Shown: positions 51,259-60,667, counted from the stretch's first letter. The stretch: DNA of 64,000 nt from Rhodanobacter sp. FW104-R8 (GCF_001617365.1 NZ_LVJR01000019.1:33260-97259), one strand, 5' to 3'. Numbers and translations are program-made. The notes: generated by a model not told the origin, from the letters alone.

Positions 51259-51302
51259 CGGGGACGACCCCGCGCGCCTTTCCATCGCAGGGACGGCTCT
51301 GC
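51259..51302 (+). ncRNA. guanidine-II (mini-ykkC) riboswitch upstream of gdx
   Basis: Two short hairpins carry the diagnostic ACGR loops: CGGGG-ACGA-CCCCG (51259-51272) and GCAGGG-ACGG-CTCTGC (51287-51302), separated by 14 nt. They end nine bases before the GGGGAG ribosome site of the SMR exporter gene. The class binds guanidinium and turns on gdx/sugE-type exporters. Here the gene behind it is broken by a transposon. Confidence 0.88.
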
Positions 51303-51323
51303 AGCAAACCGGGGAGCGTCACC

Positions 51324-51502
51324 ATGGCGTGGATCTACCTGCTGCTGGCCGGCCTGTTCGAAGTGGTCTGGGCAATCGGCCTCAAGTACACCGAGGGTTT
51401 TACCCGGCTGTGGCCCACGCTCGGCACACTGGCGGCCATGGCGGTCAGCATCGTGCTGCTGGCGACGGCGGTGAAGACGCTGCCGATCGGCACCGCGTAT
51501 GC
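51324..51502 (+). pseudogene. gdx: 5' part of the disrupted guanidinium exporter (SMR family, Gdx/SugE)
   Basis: The first 59-60 codons, [20 protein letters not shown] onward, carry the essential Glu of helix 1 (LFEVVW), the [11 protein letters not shown] loop typical of SugE/Gdx, and helices 2-3 up to LPIGTAYA. The frame then enters the transposon end and stops at 51539 after 11 foreign residues. The missing C-terminal part lies at 63718-63861. Removing 51503-63722 restores a 105-residue protein, the normal Gdx length. Confidence 0.95.
51498..51502. repeat. left target-site duplication (TATGC)
   Basis: TATGC directly abuts the left transposon end and is repeated at 63718-63722 directly after the right end. 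Five base pairs is the size made by Tn3-family transposases. Confidence 0.93.
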
Positions 51503-51540
51503 GGGATTGAGCCGAGATACGTGTAATTTTGATAACTAGG
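51503..51540 (+). repeat. left terminal inverted repeat (IRL)
   Basis: Begins GGGATTGAGCCGAGATACGT and matches the reverse complement of the right end at 32 of the first 33 positions (A for G at position 4). Weaker similarity extends to about 38 bp. GGGG/GGGA ends with a GCCGAGATA core are usual for Tn3-family elements of the Tn4651/Xanthomonas type. Confidence 0.95.
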
Positions 51541-51568
51541 ATCGAAATTCCACCGTCGAGGCAACGAG

Positions 51569-52090
51569 TTAGCTGTTTTTCTTGGCCGCGCGAACCCGTA
51601 GGTCGGCGTGCGTCACCCGAGGCAATGCGATGAAGTCCCGTTCTGGCATGACCTCATAGTCCTCTTGGAACGGCAGGTATAGCTCGACGATCCACTCCCC
51701 TTCCTCCTGCCGCCCTGCGAAGGGATGGAGGATTTCCCCGTCCGGCCGACACCGGTCGAAGCGCAACACGCCCGAGTGTGGATAAAGCTGGGCGTGCCGC
51801 GCCTCCAGCATGCGCGTCACGACCTCTGAGGGATAACCCGGGTGTGCCATCGTCTGGTGCTCTTTCAAAGAGGCTGACACTGCATCGACATTTGTCCGGT
51901 GGCAGCGCGCCATCTCGTGCTCATCGAACACGACTTCCCTGGCGATGTACGGCGGCCCCTGGTACCAGTTGGGGTCCTTCCGATCGAGCTGGATGGCCAA
52001 GATGGTCCGGGTGCCCACATCGGTGCACCGCCACCGGAACCCGGCGCTTGCCACGAATTCCAGACCAATATGAAAATCCGAGAGCTCCAC
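51569..52090 (-). CDS. transposon-borne protein of unknown function
   Basis: The product is 173 residues from a GTG at 52090, chosen because a perfect AGGAGG lies five bases upstream; the ATG at 52105 overlaps that ribosome site. The sequence has VGTRTILAIQLDRKDPNWYQGPPYIAREVVFDE near the middle of the N-terminal half and an acidic C-terminal half. No signal peptide, membrane helix or known motif is seen. It is the gene closest to the left end, downstream of tnpA. Confidence 0.7.
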   Translation of the reverse strand: MELSDFHIGLEFVASAGFRWRCTDVGTRTILAIQLDRKDPNWYQGPPYIAREVVFDEHEMARCHRTNVDAVSASLKEHQTMAHPGYPSEVVTRMLEARHAQLYPHSGVLRFDRCRPDGEILHPFAGRQEEGEWIVELYLPFQEDYEVMPERDFIALPRVTHADLRVRAAKKNS

Positions 52091-52217
52091 GGTACCTCCT
52101 GCCATGCCACTGCCACGTCGCTTGAAGCATAGCGAGCACGGGTCTCGTGGGTTGAACGCCCCCTGGCCGAGATGGGCTGCGCGGAATCACCACCCTCGTG
52201 CCCATCGCCTGCGACAC

Positions 52218-55178
52218 TCAAGCAGCCAGGGCCAGTTCGGCTTCGTAGGGCTCGGGCACGGCCTCGGCATCGATCAGGTAGTCTCCAAAGCGTTTGATAT
52301 GGCTCGTCATGTAAGGGCTGAGCGCGGCCACATCTTCGGCAGTGATCTTCCAGCCTTCCCGCATGAGCGAACGGATGATGCGGGTTTGCTCCACGACGTT
52401 ATGGAAGATCACGGCGTTGGCCACCAGGTCGTTGTACTTGACCGCCTTCTCCTGCTCCACCGGATCGTTGTCGGCGATGATGCCCTCCCCACCAAAGAAG
52501 AAGTATTTCGAGAATCCGTTATAGGCCTCGACCTTGTTGGTGGAGGCGGTGATCTGTTCGCGCAGGTCTTGGTCGGAAATGTACTGCAGCAGGAAGAGCG
52601 TGCGCACGGCCGAGCCCAAGGCGCGAAAAGCGTGGTAAAGCCGGTTCTTGCGGCTGTTGTTGCCCAAGCGCCGCAGCAAGGTCGAAGCGGCCACCTTGCC
52701 GGCTTTGATCGACAATACGACGCGCATCAGGTCTTTCCAATGCGTCTCGATCAGGTCCCAATCGACGCTGTCGCGGAACAGCGCATCGATGTGCTCGTAG
52801 GAGGCATCCGTATCGGGCCGGAAGAACCGGTAATCCTGCCAATTTCGGATGCGCGGCATCAGCTGGATGCCCAGCAAGTATGAGAGCCCGAAGACGGGAA
52901 GCGACTGCCCTTGGGTGTCGGCGTGCACGATATCCGGCTGGATGTCGGACGTGTTCTTGAGCAGGCCATCGATGATGTACACCGCTTCCCAGACCCCGCA
53001 TGGGATGAAGTGGCTGAACAGCGCGACGTAGGTGTCGGAGACATGATGGTACGCAATGCCGCCGTAACCACCGTACCGGATGTGGTATGAGGCCAGGCTG
53101 TTCTGAATGTACATCTCGTACTTGGTGCCATCTGCCGCGGCACGCTTGCTGTCGCCCCAGTGCTTGGGCAATTGAAGGCCAGCGTAGCTATTGATGATGT
53201 CGCGGCATGCGGCGGCCAGTTTGTTCGCGTCGATGTGGCGACGATTGACGAACGACAGCATGTGCGCCGTGACAGCCCCACGGAAATGACGTGCCGCCTG
53301 ATTGGGGCCCAGGTTGCATCCGTAGGTAAAAGCCGTCAGCACATAACGCTCGCGTGCCTGATCAATCTTCGGGTCCGACCCGGATAGCGGGCCGAAATGA
53401 CGATGCCAGTTGGTCCAGTGCCCCACGTCACATAGCACATCGATGACGCTTCGCTCACGCAGGCGCTCATGAATGGCCGTTTCGAGGGCTTTGGCCTGGC
53501 TACTCATCTCTTTGGCCTTGCTGCGCTTGAGAACCGGCATGCCCTGGTCATCGATCACGACCTGGCCGTTGTCGACGTACTCCTGGTCTGTTTGCTCGGC
53601 GACCTGCATCAGGCGCGACTGCAGTGTGTTGACGAACGTGATCGGGTCAGCCGGCAGGCCAAACTCTGCGCAATAGGCGGCCACTTGGGGCTCGCACTCC
53701 TCCCAGCTCAATAGCTGCTCGCCTTGGTCGGCGTACTCCTCCGATCCCGGTACGGCCGCATCACCGGACTTGAGTTCGTTCGCCAACGCGGAAAACACGC
53801 ACACCTCGAAATGCCGACGGTGAATGCGCTCCTCGCCATCCTCGGTGCGCTGCGTCAGGGTCTTTCGCCACAAGTGTGTTGTGAAGGACAGATCCATGGG
53901 CCCGTCCAGCCAATCACCGCGCTGCCGTTCCTGCGCAAGGATCAACTCCAGGGCATCGATCAACGAACGATCTTCCGTCGTGCTTTTCAGATTGAGGATG
54001 CGCACCATGCGCAGCAGCGTGGGTCGGTGGCTCTTGTAGTACGGCCAGAGCAACGGCAAGTAATTGTCACCGCTGTGGGCTGCGATCGCGTTGCAGTCCT
54101 CCTGCAGCGTATCGATGCTGCCGCGCTGCCCGACCAGGCGCCGAATCTCACGACCGGCGGCTGTGTCGCTGCGTTGTTCGGCGAGTACGCGAATCACATC
54201 GGACATCGTTGCCACCAGCACCTCGGCCTTCTCCCGGTACTGGCTGCGCAGGCGATCGAGATGTTCCTTGCCGTGTACATGGATCTTGCTCATGCGCTTG
54301 ATGAACATCGCCGCCAGATCGTCGCGCACCTGTACCCGTGCCCGGTGGATCAGGCAAAGCAGGACAGCATGTCGCTTGGCGGGGCGGAAATCTTTGAGTT
54401 CGGCGGCATCGAGTGCACGCGCCTCTGCCGCGAAATGCTTGCGCTTGAGTTCGGGTATCCCAACCAACGGCGCGTCCGTGTTCACAAGCGCGTCAAGCCG
54501 CTCCATGTGGTCGATCAGTTCCTGGAAGTGCCTCAAGGATGAGCGCTTGGGGAGGCGTTTGACCTCGTGCAGCGGGCTTTTGCCGGCTTTCCCAGCGGCT
54601 TGTAGCAATCCATCCAGGCGTGCCTTCTCGTCCGCCGTCAGGCGCTGAGCAATGGTTGCGAAGAGCTGGCCGTTGACCAGCGCACGGACACGTCGCGCCA
54701 GCCGATCAAGTGTACTGAAGGCTGGCAGACCGATGCGGTCGGTGACCAACTGCTCGATGCCCACATTAATCAGATCCGGCGGGTGATCCATGATGGCCGC
54801 GGCATCTCGCATGGCTCGGGCCGCCACATCGAGACCGCCTTCCTCGAACGGCCGGAAATCCAGGTGCTTCCGGATCAATGCGTGATAGCGATACAGCGTG
54901 ACCGCGCTAGGCTGGGCAGGCTTCACCTGGATCCGAAACTTCAGGGACGCCCTGATATGTCTCAGTACGGCTGCGGGCACCTCATCCAGTGCCGGGAAAT
55001 AGCGCAATCGCTGAAAGCTCTTCAGCAGGATGGCCAGGGTTAATCGACTGGACGGCTGTCGTGCATGCTTGACGATGAAGGCCGTCTCGGACTCGTCGAC
55101 GGTGTACAGCGCGACGAGTTCGCGAACCACAGGATTACGTTTGAATTGCGGGTATGCAGTCCGATCAATCGAAGCCAT
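52218..55178 (-). CDS. tnpA: Tn3-family transposase TnpA
   Basis: The product is 986 residues. The RNase H-like catalytic triad can be placed at D683 (AAADGTKYEM), D754 (VHADTQGQSLPVFGL) and E884 (NKVEAYNGFSKY), with spacing close to that of Tn3 TnpA. The N-terminal half holds the IR-binding helical domains. The ATG at 55178 (MASIDRTAYPQFKRN) is preferred over an in-frame start at 55220. It catalyses replicative transposition, producing a cointegrate resolved by TnpS/TnpT. The frame is intact, so the element may be active. Confidence 0.95.
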   Translation of the reverse strand: MASIDRTAYPQFKRNPVVRELVALYTVDESETAFIVKHARQPSSRLTLAILLKSFQRLRYFPALDEVPAAVLRHIRASLKFRIQVKPAQPSAVTLYRYHALIRKHLDFRPFEEGGLDVAARAMRDAAAIMDHPPDLINVGIEQLVTDRIGLPAFSTLDRLARRVRALVNGQLFATIAQRLTADEKARLDGLLQAAGKAGKSPLHEVKRLPKRSSLRHFQELIDHMERLDALVNTDAPLVGIPELKRKHFAAEARALDAAELKDFRPAKRHAVLLCLIHRARVQVRDDLAAMFIKRMSKIHVHGKEHLDRLRSQYREKAEVLVATMSDVIRVLAEQRSDTAAGREIRRLVGQRGSIDTLQEDCNAIAAHSGDNYLPLLWPYYKSHRPTLLRMVRILNLKSTTEDRSLIDALELILAQERQRGDWLDGPMDLSFTTHLWRKTLTQRTEDGEERIHRRHFEVCVFSALANELKSGDAAVPGSEEYADQGEQLLSWEECEPQVAAYCAEFGLPADPITFVNTLQSRLMQVAEQTDQEYVDNGQVVIDDQGMPVLKRSKAKEMSSQAKALETAIHERLRERSVIDVLCDVGHWTNWHRHFGPLSGSDPKIDQARERYVLTAFTYGCNLGPNQAARHFRGAVTAHMLSFVNRRHIDANKLAAACRDIINSYAGLQLPKHWGDSKRAAADGTKYEMYIQNSLASYHIRYGGYGGIAYHHVSDTYVALFSHFIPCGVWEAVYIIDGLLKNTSDIQPDIVHADTQGQSLPVFGLSYLLGIQLMPRIRNWQDYRFFRPDTDASYEHIDALFRDSVDWDLIETHWKDLMRVVLSIKAGKVAASTLLRRLGNNSRKNRLYHAFRALGSAVRTLFLLQYISDQDLREQITASTNKVEAYNGFSKYFFFGGEGIIADNDPVEQEKAVKYNDLVANAVIFHNVVEQTRIIRSLMREGWKITAEDVAALSPYMTSHIKRFGDYLIDAEAVPEPYEAELALAA

Positions 55179-55329
55179 GCCATGCCTCGGTACCGATGGA
55201 AAGGGGGCCACGCGCGGCAACAGCCCGCAGCCAGCGGCGACTCGCTGTTCGCGGGCTGAGCGCTCGTTCCGTCACGCTATAAAGGCCCGATCATAGACCA
55301 GGCCCATGTGGAGCCGCGGCATGGCCTGC

Positions 55330-56964
55330 TCAGGGCCGCAGCGGTGTGATCGCCGTCACCGTGCTGGCCATGCCGGCCGGGTGCAGGGTGAAGCGCACCG
55401 ACTCGCCGACCTTCACCTTCTGCAGGAGGGGCGGCGGATCGGCCTTGAAGGTCATGATCATCGCCGGCCAGCCGATGGCGGTGATGGCCTGGTGCTGGAG
55501 GGTGATCGTGCCCTTGGCGGTGTCGATGGCCTTGACGATCCCCACGCCCTGCGCCAGGGTGGGTTTGGCCGGTTGCATCCCGGCCATGCCGGGCATGTTC
55601 GGATCCATCTGCTGGGCGAAGGCTGCGGACTTGCGCAGTCGGTGCCGCATGCGCAGGCGGAATGCGGCTGGCAGGATGAGCATGGACAACAGAGGTGCGG
55701 TCACCATGCCGCCGATCATGGGGGCGGCGATGCGTTGCATGACTTCAGAGCCGGCGCCATGGCCCAGCAGGATCGGAAACAGACCGGCCAGGATTACGGC
55801 CACCGTCATCGCCTTGGGTCGTACGCGCTGAACCGCGCCTTCGCGGATGGCCGCGTCCAGCGCCTCGATACCCGCCTGCGGGTTGGCCGCGAGTTGCCGA
55901 TCCCAGGCATGACGAAGGTAAAGCAGCATCACCACGCCAAACTCCGCGGCGACGCCGGCCAGGGCGATGAAGCCGATGACCGTCGCCACCGATACGGCTT
56001 GGCCCAGCAGCCAGACCAGCCATAGACCGCCGACCAGCGCCAGCGGCACACTCGCCATGATCAGGGCCGCCTCGACCGCGCGCCGGAATACGGCGTAGAT
56101 CAGCACGAAGACGATGAGCAAGGCCACAGGCACCACCAGCCGGAGCCGCTGGGCGGCGCGGGCCAGGTACTGGAACTGGCCCGACCAGTCCAGCGTGACG
56201 CCGGCGGGCAGCGTGACCTGTTGCGTCACCGCGCGCTGGAGCCGGGCGACCACGCCACCGAGGTTGCTGCTATCGGTATCGACGTAGACGTAGGTGGCCA
56301 GCTGGCCGTCTTCGCTCTTCAGCATCGACGGTCCCGCCGCGACCGTGATGTCGGCAATCTGGCCCAGCGTGAGCTGGGCGCCGTTGGCCGCCACGATCGG
56401 CAGTTGCCGCAACGCCTGCACCGAGTCGCGGTCCACGCGCGGGTAGCGCACCACGATCGGAAAGCGCTCGCGCCCCTCGATGCTCTGGCCGATGGGATCG
56501 CCACCGACCACGGTGGCGATCAACTGCTGCACCTGATCCTGCGTCAGTCCGTAACGCGCCGCCGCGTCCCGATGGATGTGCACGTCGACGTAGCGGCCAC
56601 TGGCCGGGCGCTCGGCGATCGCCGAGCGCACACCGGGCACGGTGCGTGCGACGGCCTCGATGCGATCGGCCACCGATTGCAGTGCCGCCAGATCGGTGCC
56701 CAGCACCTTGATGCCGATGGGACTCTTGATGCCGGTGGAGAGCATGTCGATGCGGTTGCGGATCGGCGGCACGAACAGGTTCGTCAGGCCCGGCACCTGC
56801 ACGGCGCGGTTCAGCGCCGCCTTGATCTTGTCCATCGTCATGCCGGGACGCCACTGGTCCTTCGGCTTGAAGGTGATCGTGGTCTCGAACATCTCCAGCG
56901 GCGCCGGGTCGGTGGCATGGCCATGGGCACCGCAGACGAGCGGCTTTGCCCCACCTACGCCCAA
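55330..56964 (-). pseudogene. cusA: 5'-truncated CusA-type copper efflux pump fused to a CusF-like domain
   Basis: The frame has 544 codons. From [16 protein letters not shown] onward it follows the C-terminal half of CusA ([43 protein letters not shown], five membrane helices ending [12 protein letters not shown] and [12 protein letters not shown]). About 550-600 N-terminal residues, including the first membrane helices, are missing. After a linker, a CusF-type copper chaperone domain follows with the His, Trp, Met, Met ligands in [18 protein letters not shown]. The pump cannot work as it stands; only the CusF part could be functional. Confidence 0.88.
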
Positions 56965-57274
56965 GACGGACCCCGCCGAACGGCGTGAAATCGATCACCA
57001 GGCGCAGGATGTCGATCGCATGGACGACGATGGCGCCAAGCCTTACGAGCCCGAGCCCGAGCCCGGCAAACGCTAACAGCCCGCACCGTTCCCTGCGGTG
57101 CTCATCAAGAGTCCATCGCATCCGATCGCATGCCGCTCAACTCGCACGGCGGCCGCATCTCATCCCGTTGCGCTGCGCCGAATCGATTCGTGCACGCCCC
57201 CAAGTGCGCGCCCTCCCCACGCGGCCCAATAAAGGAGCATGCTGGACCACGACATCATTCCAAAGGCAACCATC
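56965..57274. other. gene-poor junction segment upstream of the cusA remnant
   Basis: This 310-bp stretch contains no recognised gene. A minus-strand frame from 57121 begins MRWTLDEHRRERCGLLAFAG and has one hydrophobic helix before running into cusA out of frame; it could be the remnant of another gene. The segment probably marks the deletion junction that removed the 5' half of cusA. Confidence 0.4.
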
Positions 57275-57496
57275 ATGACCAGCGTTTCCGGCAAGACCAC
57301 CAATGGTTTCACTTATGAAGGTGAGTACAACCATGCCAACGTCGACCGTATCACCTGGAGCGCCACCTACCGACGTAACGGCCTCTTCTTCGGCATGCGC
57401 CACGGCCACATCAATGAACTGCTCGGCATTCCGGTGGAAGAAGTCGATGACGTGGTGAAGGACGACATTGAGCTGACCTGGGTGCAATCGAGCTAG
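57275..57496 (+). CDS. small protein of unknown function in the transposon
   Basis: The product is 73 residues from ATG 57275 (AAAGG eight bases upstream); an ATG at 57239 is possible but has its ribosome site too close. The sequence is acidic and soluble, with GKTTNGFTYEGEYNHANVD and ELLGIPVEEVDDVVKDDIEL. No family is recognised. It is the only rightward gene in the cargo apart from tnpT. Confidence 0.55.
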   Translation: MTSVSGKTTNGFTYEGEYNHANVDRITWSATYRRNGLFFGMRHGHINELLGIPVEEVDDVVKDDIELTWVQSS

Positions 57497-57547
57497 GCGC
57501 ATGCCTGCCGATCGCCGTCCAAATGGTCGAGGGGGAGCTAATGATGC

Positions 57548-57583
57548 GAGACATGCTTACTTACAGAGACATGCTTACTTACA
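57548..57583. repeat. tandem 18-bp direct repeat
   Basis: GAGACATGCTTACTTACA occurs twice head to tail, followed by GTATG, in an AT-richer intergenic patch between the small 57275-57496 gene and the NRAMP operon 3' end. Function unknown. Confidence 0.85.
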
Positions 57584-57709
57584 GTATGAATTGAGGAAAA
57601 TATCGAGCCGATGTGGTCGCAGATGATCATCAGGCTAGGGCATCATGAGTGATTGTCGGGCGGGGTCAACGAAGCGCGTGCCCGCGTCGTACTGGCATGC
57701 CGACCACTC

Positions 57710-57907
57710 TCAGGCGTGCACGCCGGCGGTGAACGCCCACAGCACAATGACGCACATCACCACCACGTAGATGCGCAACCCCCAGAACACCCACTGCTGC
57801 CACGGCGTCAGCTGCAAGCGATGCACCGGCGGCAGCTCGTCATGCCAGCCTTCCTCGGCCAGCAGCGCCTGCACCTGCTCGGGCGTGTACTCGTTAAGGT
57901 CTTTCAT
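57710..57907 (-). CDS. small one-helix membrane protein coupled to the NRAMP-like gene
   Basis: The product is 65 residues. A soluble N-terminus (MKDLNEYTPEQVQALLAEEG) precedes one membrane helix (WVFWGLRIYVVVMCVIVLWAF). Its ATG overlaps the transporter's stop (ATGA), so it is translationally coupled and is probably an accessory or stabilising subunit of the transporter. Confidence 0.75.
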   Translation of the reverse strand: MKDLNEYTPEQVQALLAEEGWHDELPPVHRLQLTPWQQWVFWGLRIYVVVMCVIVLWAFTAGVHA

Positions 57908-59280
57908 GGGTTGCCTCCAAAGATATGCGGAAATACGGTGACCAGGCCATACAGGACGTTGCAGGCGATCAGCCCGAGCATGATCGCGACTGACAGTGCG
58001 TTGCGCACCGGCCCGTTGGCATGCTCACCCATCAGCTCACGATCGTTGAGCAGCATCAGCAGGAACAGCATCGCCGCCGGCATGAACACAGTGGCGATCA
58101 CCTGCACGCTGAGGTTGAGGAAGCCGATCGGCAGGTTCGGGAACAGCACCACGCCGGCTGCGACCACCGTGCCCATCACCGCCGGGGCATAAAAGCGCCA
58201 TGCCTGGCCGGGTGACGCGTTGAGCGAGCGTGGTAGATCCAGCGCCTCGCCGATCGCCCAGCCGGTACTGGCGGTGATCACGATGGTGGCGATCAGCCCG
58301 GCTTCGATCAGGCCCAGCGCGAACAGCTTCATAGCCGTCTCGCCTAAGCGCTGCTGCAGCGCGGACAGCACTGCCTCGGTCGTAAGGTTCTTCGCATCGG
58401 GAAGTCCCGACAGCGCTACCGCGCCGAGCACGATCACCGCGATCGCCACCAGTACCATGCCGCCCACACCGAGCATCAGGTCGCGTCGGCTGGCCGGGAT
58501 GTCCTTCGGTAGCAGACCCTTGTCGACCACGCAGGACTGCTGGAAGAAGAGCTGCCACGGCGCGATGCTGGTTCCGATGTTGGCTGACAGCAGGATCAGG
58601 AAGGTCGCCGACAGCACGCCGCCGGGCAGCACCCAGCCCGAGCCTGCGAACGCACGCGCCACAGCATCCCAATGCGGGTGTGCCATCAGCACCAGCGGCA
58701 CGAACACCAGGTTGAGCGCGGCGATGAACAGCGCGATGCGCTCCCACGCCCAGTAGCGCAGGAACACCAGCGTCATCACCACGAAGCCCAGCGTCAGCGG
58801 CACGCTCAGCCCATACGGAATGCCGAACGCCTCGCCGCCGATGCGGATGCCCAGAAACTCGGTGACCAAGGTCAGGATGTTGGCTAGTACTAGGTCGACC
58901 AGCGAGAAGATGCCCCAGAACGGGCCGTAGCGCTTCCAGATCAGCTCGGCGTGGCCGCGCCGCGTCACAGCGCCCAGGCGGATGGTCATCTCCTGCACCA
59001 CGTAGGCGACGAAGCCGAGCACTAACATCAGCGGCAGAAACAGGCCCAGCCCATAGGCTGCGCCGGTCTGCGCGTAGGTCAGCACGCCACCGGCGTCGTT
59101 GTCGCCCAGCATCACCAGCAGGCCGGGGCCGATCAGGGCGAAGGCCAGTACCAGCCGGTTCCACGGCGTGGCAGGGCGCCGGCGCAGTGTCGCCAGGTGC
59201 AGGCGGTCGCGGATACGCTGCTGCAGGCCTGCGCGGGCCGCGGCGCTGGCGTGTGGTACGGAGATATCTGGCACAGACAT
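57904..59280 (-). CDS. NRAMP-like metal transporter with altered metal-site motifs
   Basis: The product is 458 residues with about 11 membrane helices. The helix 1 motif, normally DPGN, is D62-A-G-G (GPGLLVMLGDNDAGGV). The helix 6 motif, normally a Met-Pro-His, is Ala-Pro-Trp (NIGTSIAPWQLFFQQS). Thus the Asp is kept, but the Asn and the metal-selective Met are lost, a pattern resembling NRAMP-related magnesium transporters (NRMTs). The likely substrates are therefore hard divalent ions such as Mg2+ or Mn2+, inferred only. AGGAAG lies before the ATG. It lies in an operon between the porin and a one-helix protein. Confidence 0.88.
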   Translation of the reverse strand: MSVPDISVPHASAAARAGLQQRIRDRLHLATLRRRPATPWNRLVLAFALIGPGLLVMLGDNDAGGVLTYAQTGAAYGLGLFLPLMLVLGFVAYVVQEMTIRLGAVTRRGHAELIWKRYGPFWGIFSLVDLVLANILTLVTEFLGIRIGGEAFGIPYGLSVPLTLGFVVMTLVFLRYWAWERIALFIAALNLVFVPLVLMAHPHWDAVARAFAGSGWVLPGGVLSATFLILLSANIGTSIAPWQLFFQQSCVVDKGLLPKDIPASRRDLMLGVGGMVLVAIAVIVLGAVALSGLPDAKNLTTEAVLSALQQRLGETAMKLFALGLIEAGLIATIVITASTGWAIGEALDLPRSLNASPGQAWRFYAPAVMGTVVAAGVVLFPNLPIGFLNLSVQVIATVFMPAAMLFLLMLLNDRELMGEHANGPVRNALSVAIMLGLIACNVLYGLVTVFPHIFGGNP

Positions 59281-59311
59281 GGTCAGGCTTCCTGTGGGTA
59301 TCGAAGAAGTA

Positions 59312-60667
59312 TCAGAGGCTCAGGTGCAGGCGCAGGCCGACCACCCGCGCCGGGCCGCGCGCGCGGTTGTAGCCGGGGTTGACGATCCACTGAAGGTCCG
59401 GGCTCAGCTGCAAGTAGTGACCGAGTTGTAGGCGGTAGTAGGCTTCGATCACCCGTTCGCGGCCGTAGTCCAACGCGCCGTCGCACAGCAGGAAGCCGCA
59501 GCCGCCTGCGGCGAGGTAGGCGCGATGCGCGCTGGCTAGGCCGTTGAGGTCGAACGCGATGCCGATACGGTCCTCGGAGCGGCGCCAGTGCGCGCCGGAC
59601 AGCTGCGCCCCCGCGCTCAGCGCGCGCTCGGCCTCCGTGTAGGCGAACGACTGAGTGTGGCCGTCGTTCCAGCCCCAACGCGCGAACAGCCCGGTGTCGC
59701 CGTCGTCGGCCAGTGGCAGCTCGGCATTGATCACGTAGCCGTGCTTGCGGCGGCCGTAGCGACCGTCGGCGGCGATGTCCGGCGTAGCGCCACTGGCGGC
59801 GGCGAGCGCCAGCGCCTGCGCGTAGTTGCCCATCTTGGCGATGTTGCGGAAGGCCAGCAGGCGCAACGCGAAGCCGTCACTGCCGAACGGGTGCAGCGAC
59901 AGCTGCACCTGCTCGGCACGGGCTCGGTCCAGTGGCCCGGCCAGCGCCTGACCGTTGGCCTGCAGCGGCATCTGGTACACGCCGTAACGCAACGTCCAGT
60001 GGTGCTGGACCCACGCGACGATGAAGCCGTCGGTGTAGCCGCGGGTATCGGCGGCATAGTCATAGGACGCCGCGTTGATGAAATCCCAGTTCATGAACTG
60101 TTGGCGGGTATCGTTGGCGTAGCGGTTTTTGTCGAAGTCATCGGCCAGCGCCAGCCGCCCCAGCTTGAGCTCGATCCGCTGGGTGGCCAGCGTGCCGGGA
60201 AGCTGATCCTGCGCCCGCGCCATCGGAGCGCTGTTGGTGCCCAAAGGCAGATTCCAATCGAGGTAGGCGCGCGCGATGTACGGCCGCTGCTTGCCGCCCG
60301 AGCCGGGACCTGCGCGCACCACATCTCCGTTGACGTAACCGGCCAGGCCGGTGCCCTTGTTGATGCCGCCACCGGTGAACAGCTCGCCATCCAGATAGAA
60401 GGCCAGATGCGCCGGCAGCCGCATGCCCAGATAGGCACCGAACGTGCGCGAGAGCGCTTGGTCACCGCCAGCCGGGAGGCTGAGCGGGCCGGTATAGGCG
60501 GAATGCATGCGGTCGAGCTTCTGCGCCACGTAGCTGACCTGAGCATCCAGCAACTGCGGCACGAATAGCGGTGGCGCGCTTCCGCTGTCGGCATGCGCGG
60601 GCGTGACCAGGGCGCCGAGGCCCAGTAGCAGAAGTACGAACAGTTTGGATGTAGGCAAACGCGTCAT
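59312..60667 (-). CDS. OprB-type outer-membrane porin
   Basis: The product is 451 residues. A signal peptide (LFVLLLLGLGALVTPAHA) precedes a beta-rich domain. The typical OprB-family end is present: DRIGIAFDLNGLASAHRAYLAAGG, RVIEAYYRLQLGHYLQLSPDLQWIVNPGYNRARG and a terminal aromatic-poor LRLHLSL strand. OprB porins pass sugars, but next to an NRAMP-like transporter this one may admit metal ions. The ATG at 60667 is preferred over a TTG six codons upstream. It lies 31 bp before the transporter gene. Confidence 0.85.
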   Translation of the reverse strand: MTRLPTSKLFVLLLLGLGALVTPAHADSGSAPPLFVPQLLDAQVSYVAQKLDRMHSAYTGPLSLPAGGDQALSRTFGAYLGMRLPAHLAFYLDGELFTGGGINKGTGLAGYVNGDVVRAGPGSGGKQRPYIARAYLDWNLPLGTNSAPMARAQDQLPGTLATQRIELKLGRLALADDFDKNRYANDTRQQFMNWDFINAASYDYAADTRGYTDGFIVAWVQHHWTLRYGVYQMPLQANGQALAGPLDRARAEQVQLSLHPFGSDGFALRLLAFRNIAKMGNYAQALALAAASGATPDIAADGRYGRRKHGYVINAELPLADDGDTGLFARWGWNDGHTQSFAYTEAERALSAGAQLSGAHWRRSEDRIGIAFDLNGLASAHRAYLAAGGCGFLLCDGALDYGRERVIEAYYRLQLGHYLQLSPDLQWIVNPGYNRARGPARVVGLRLHLSL

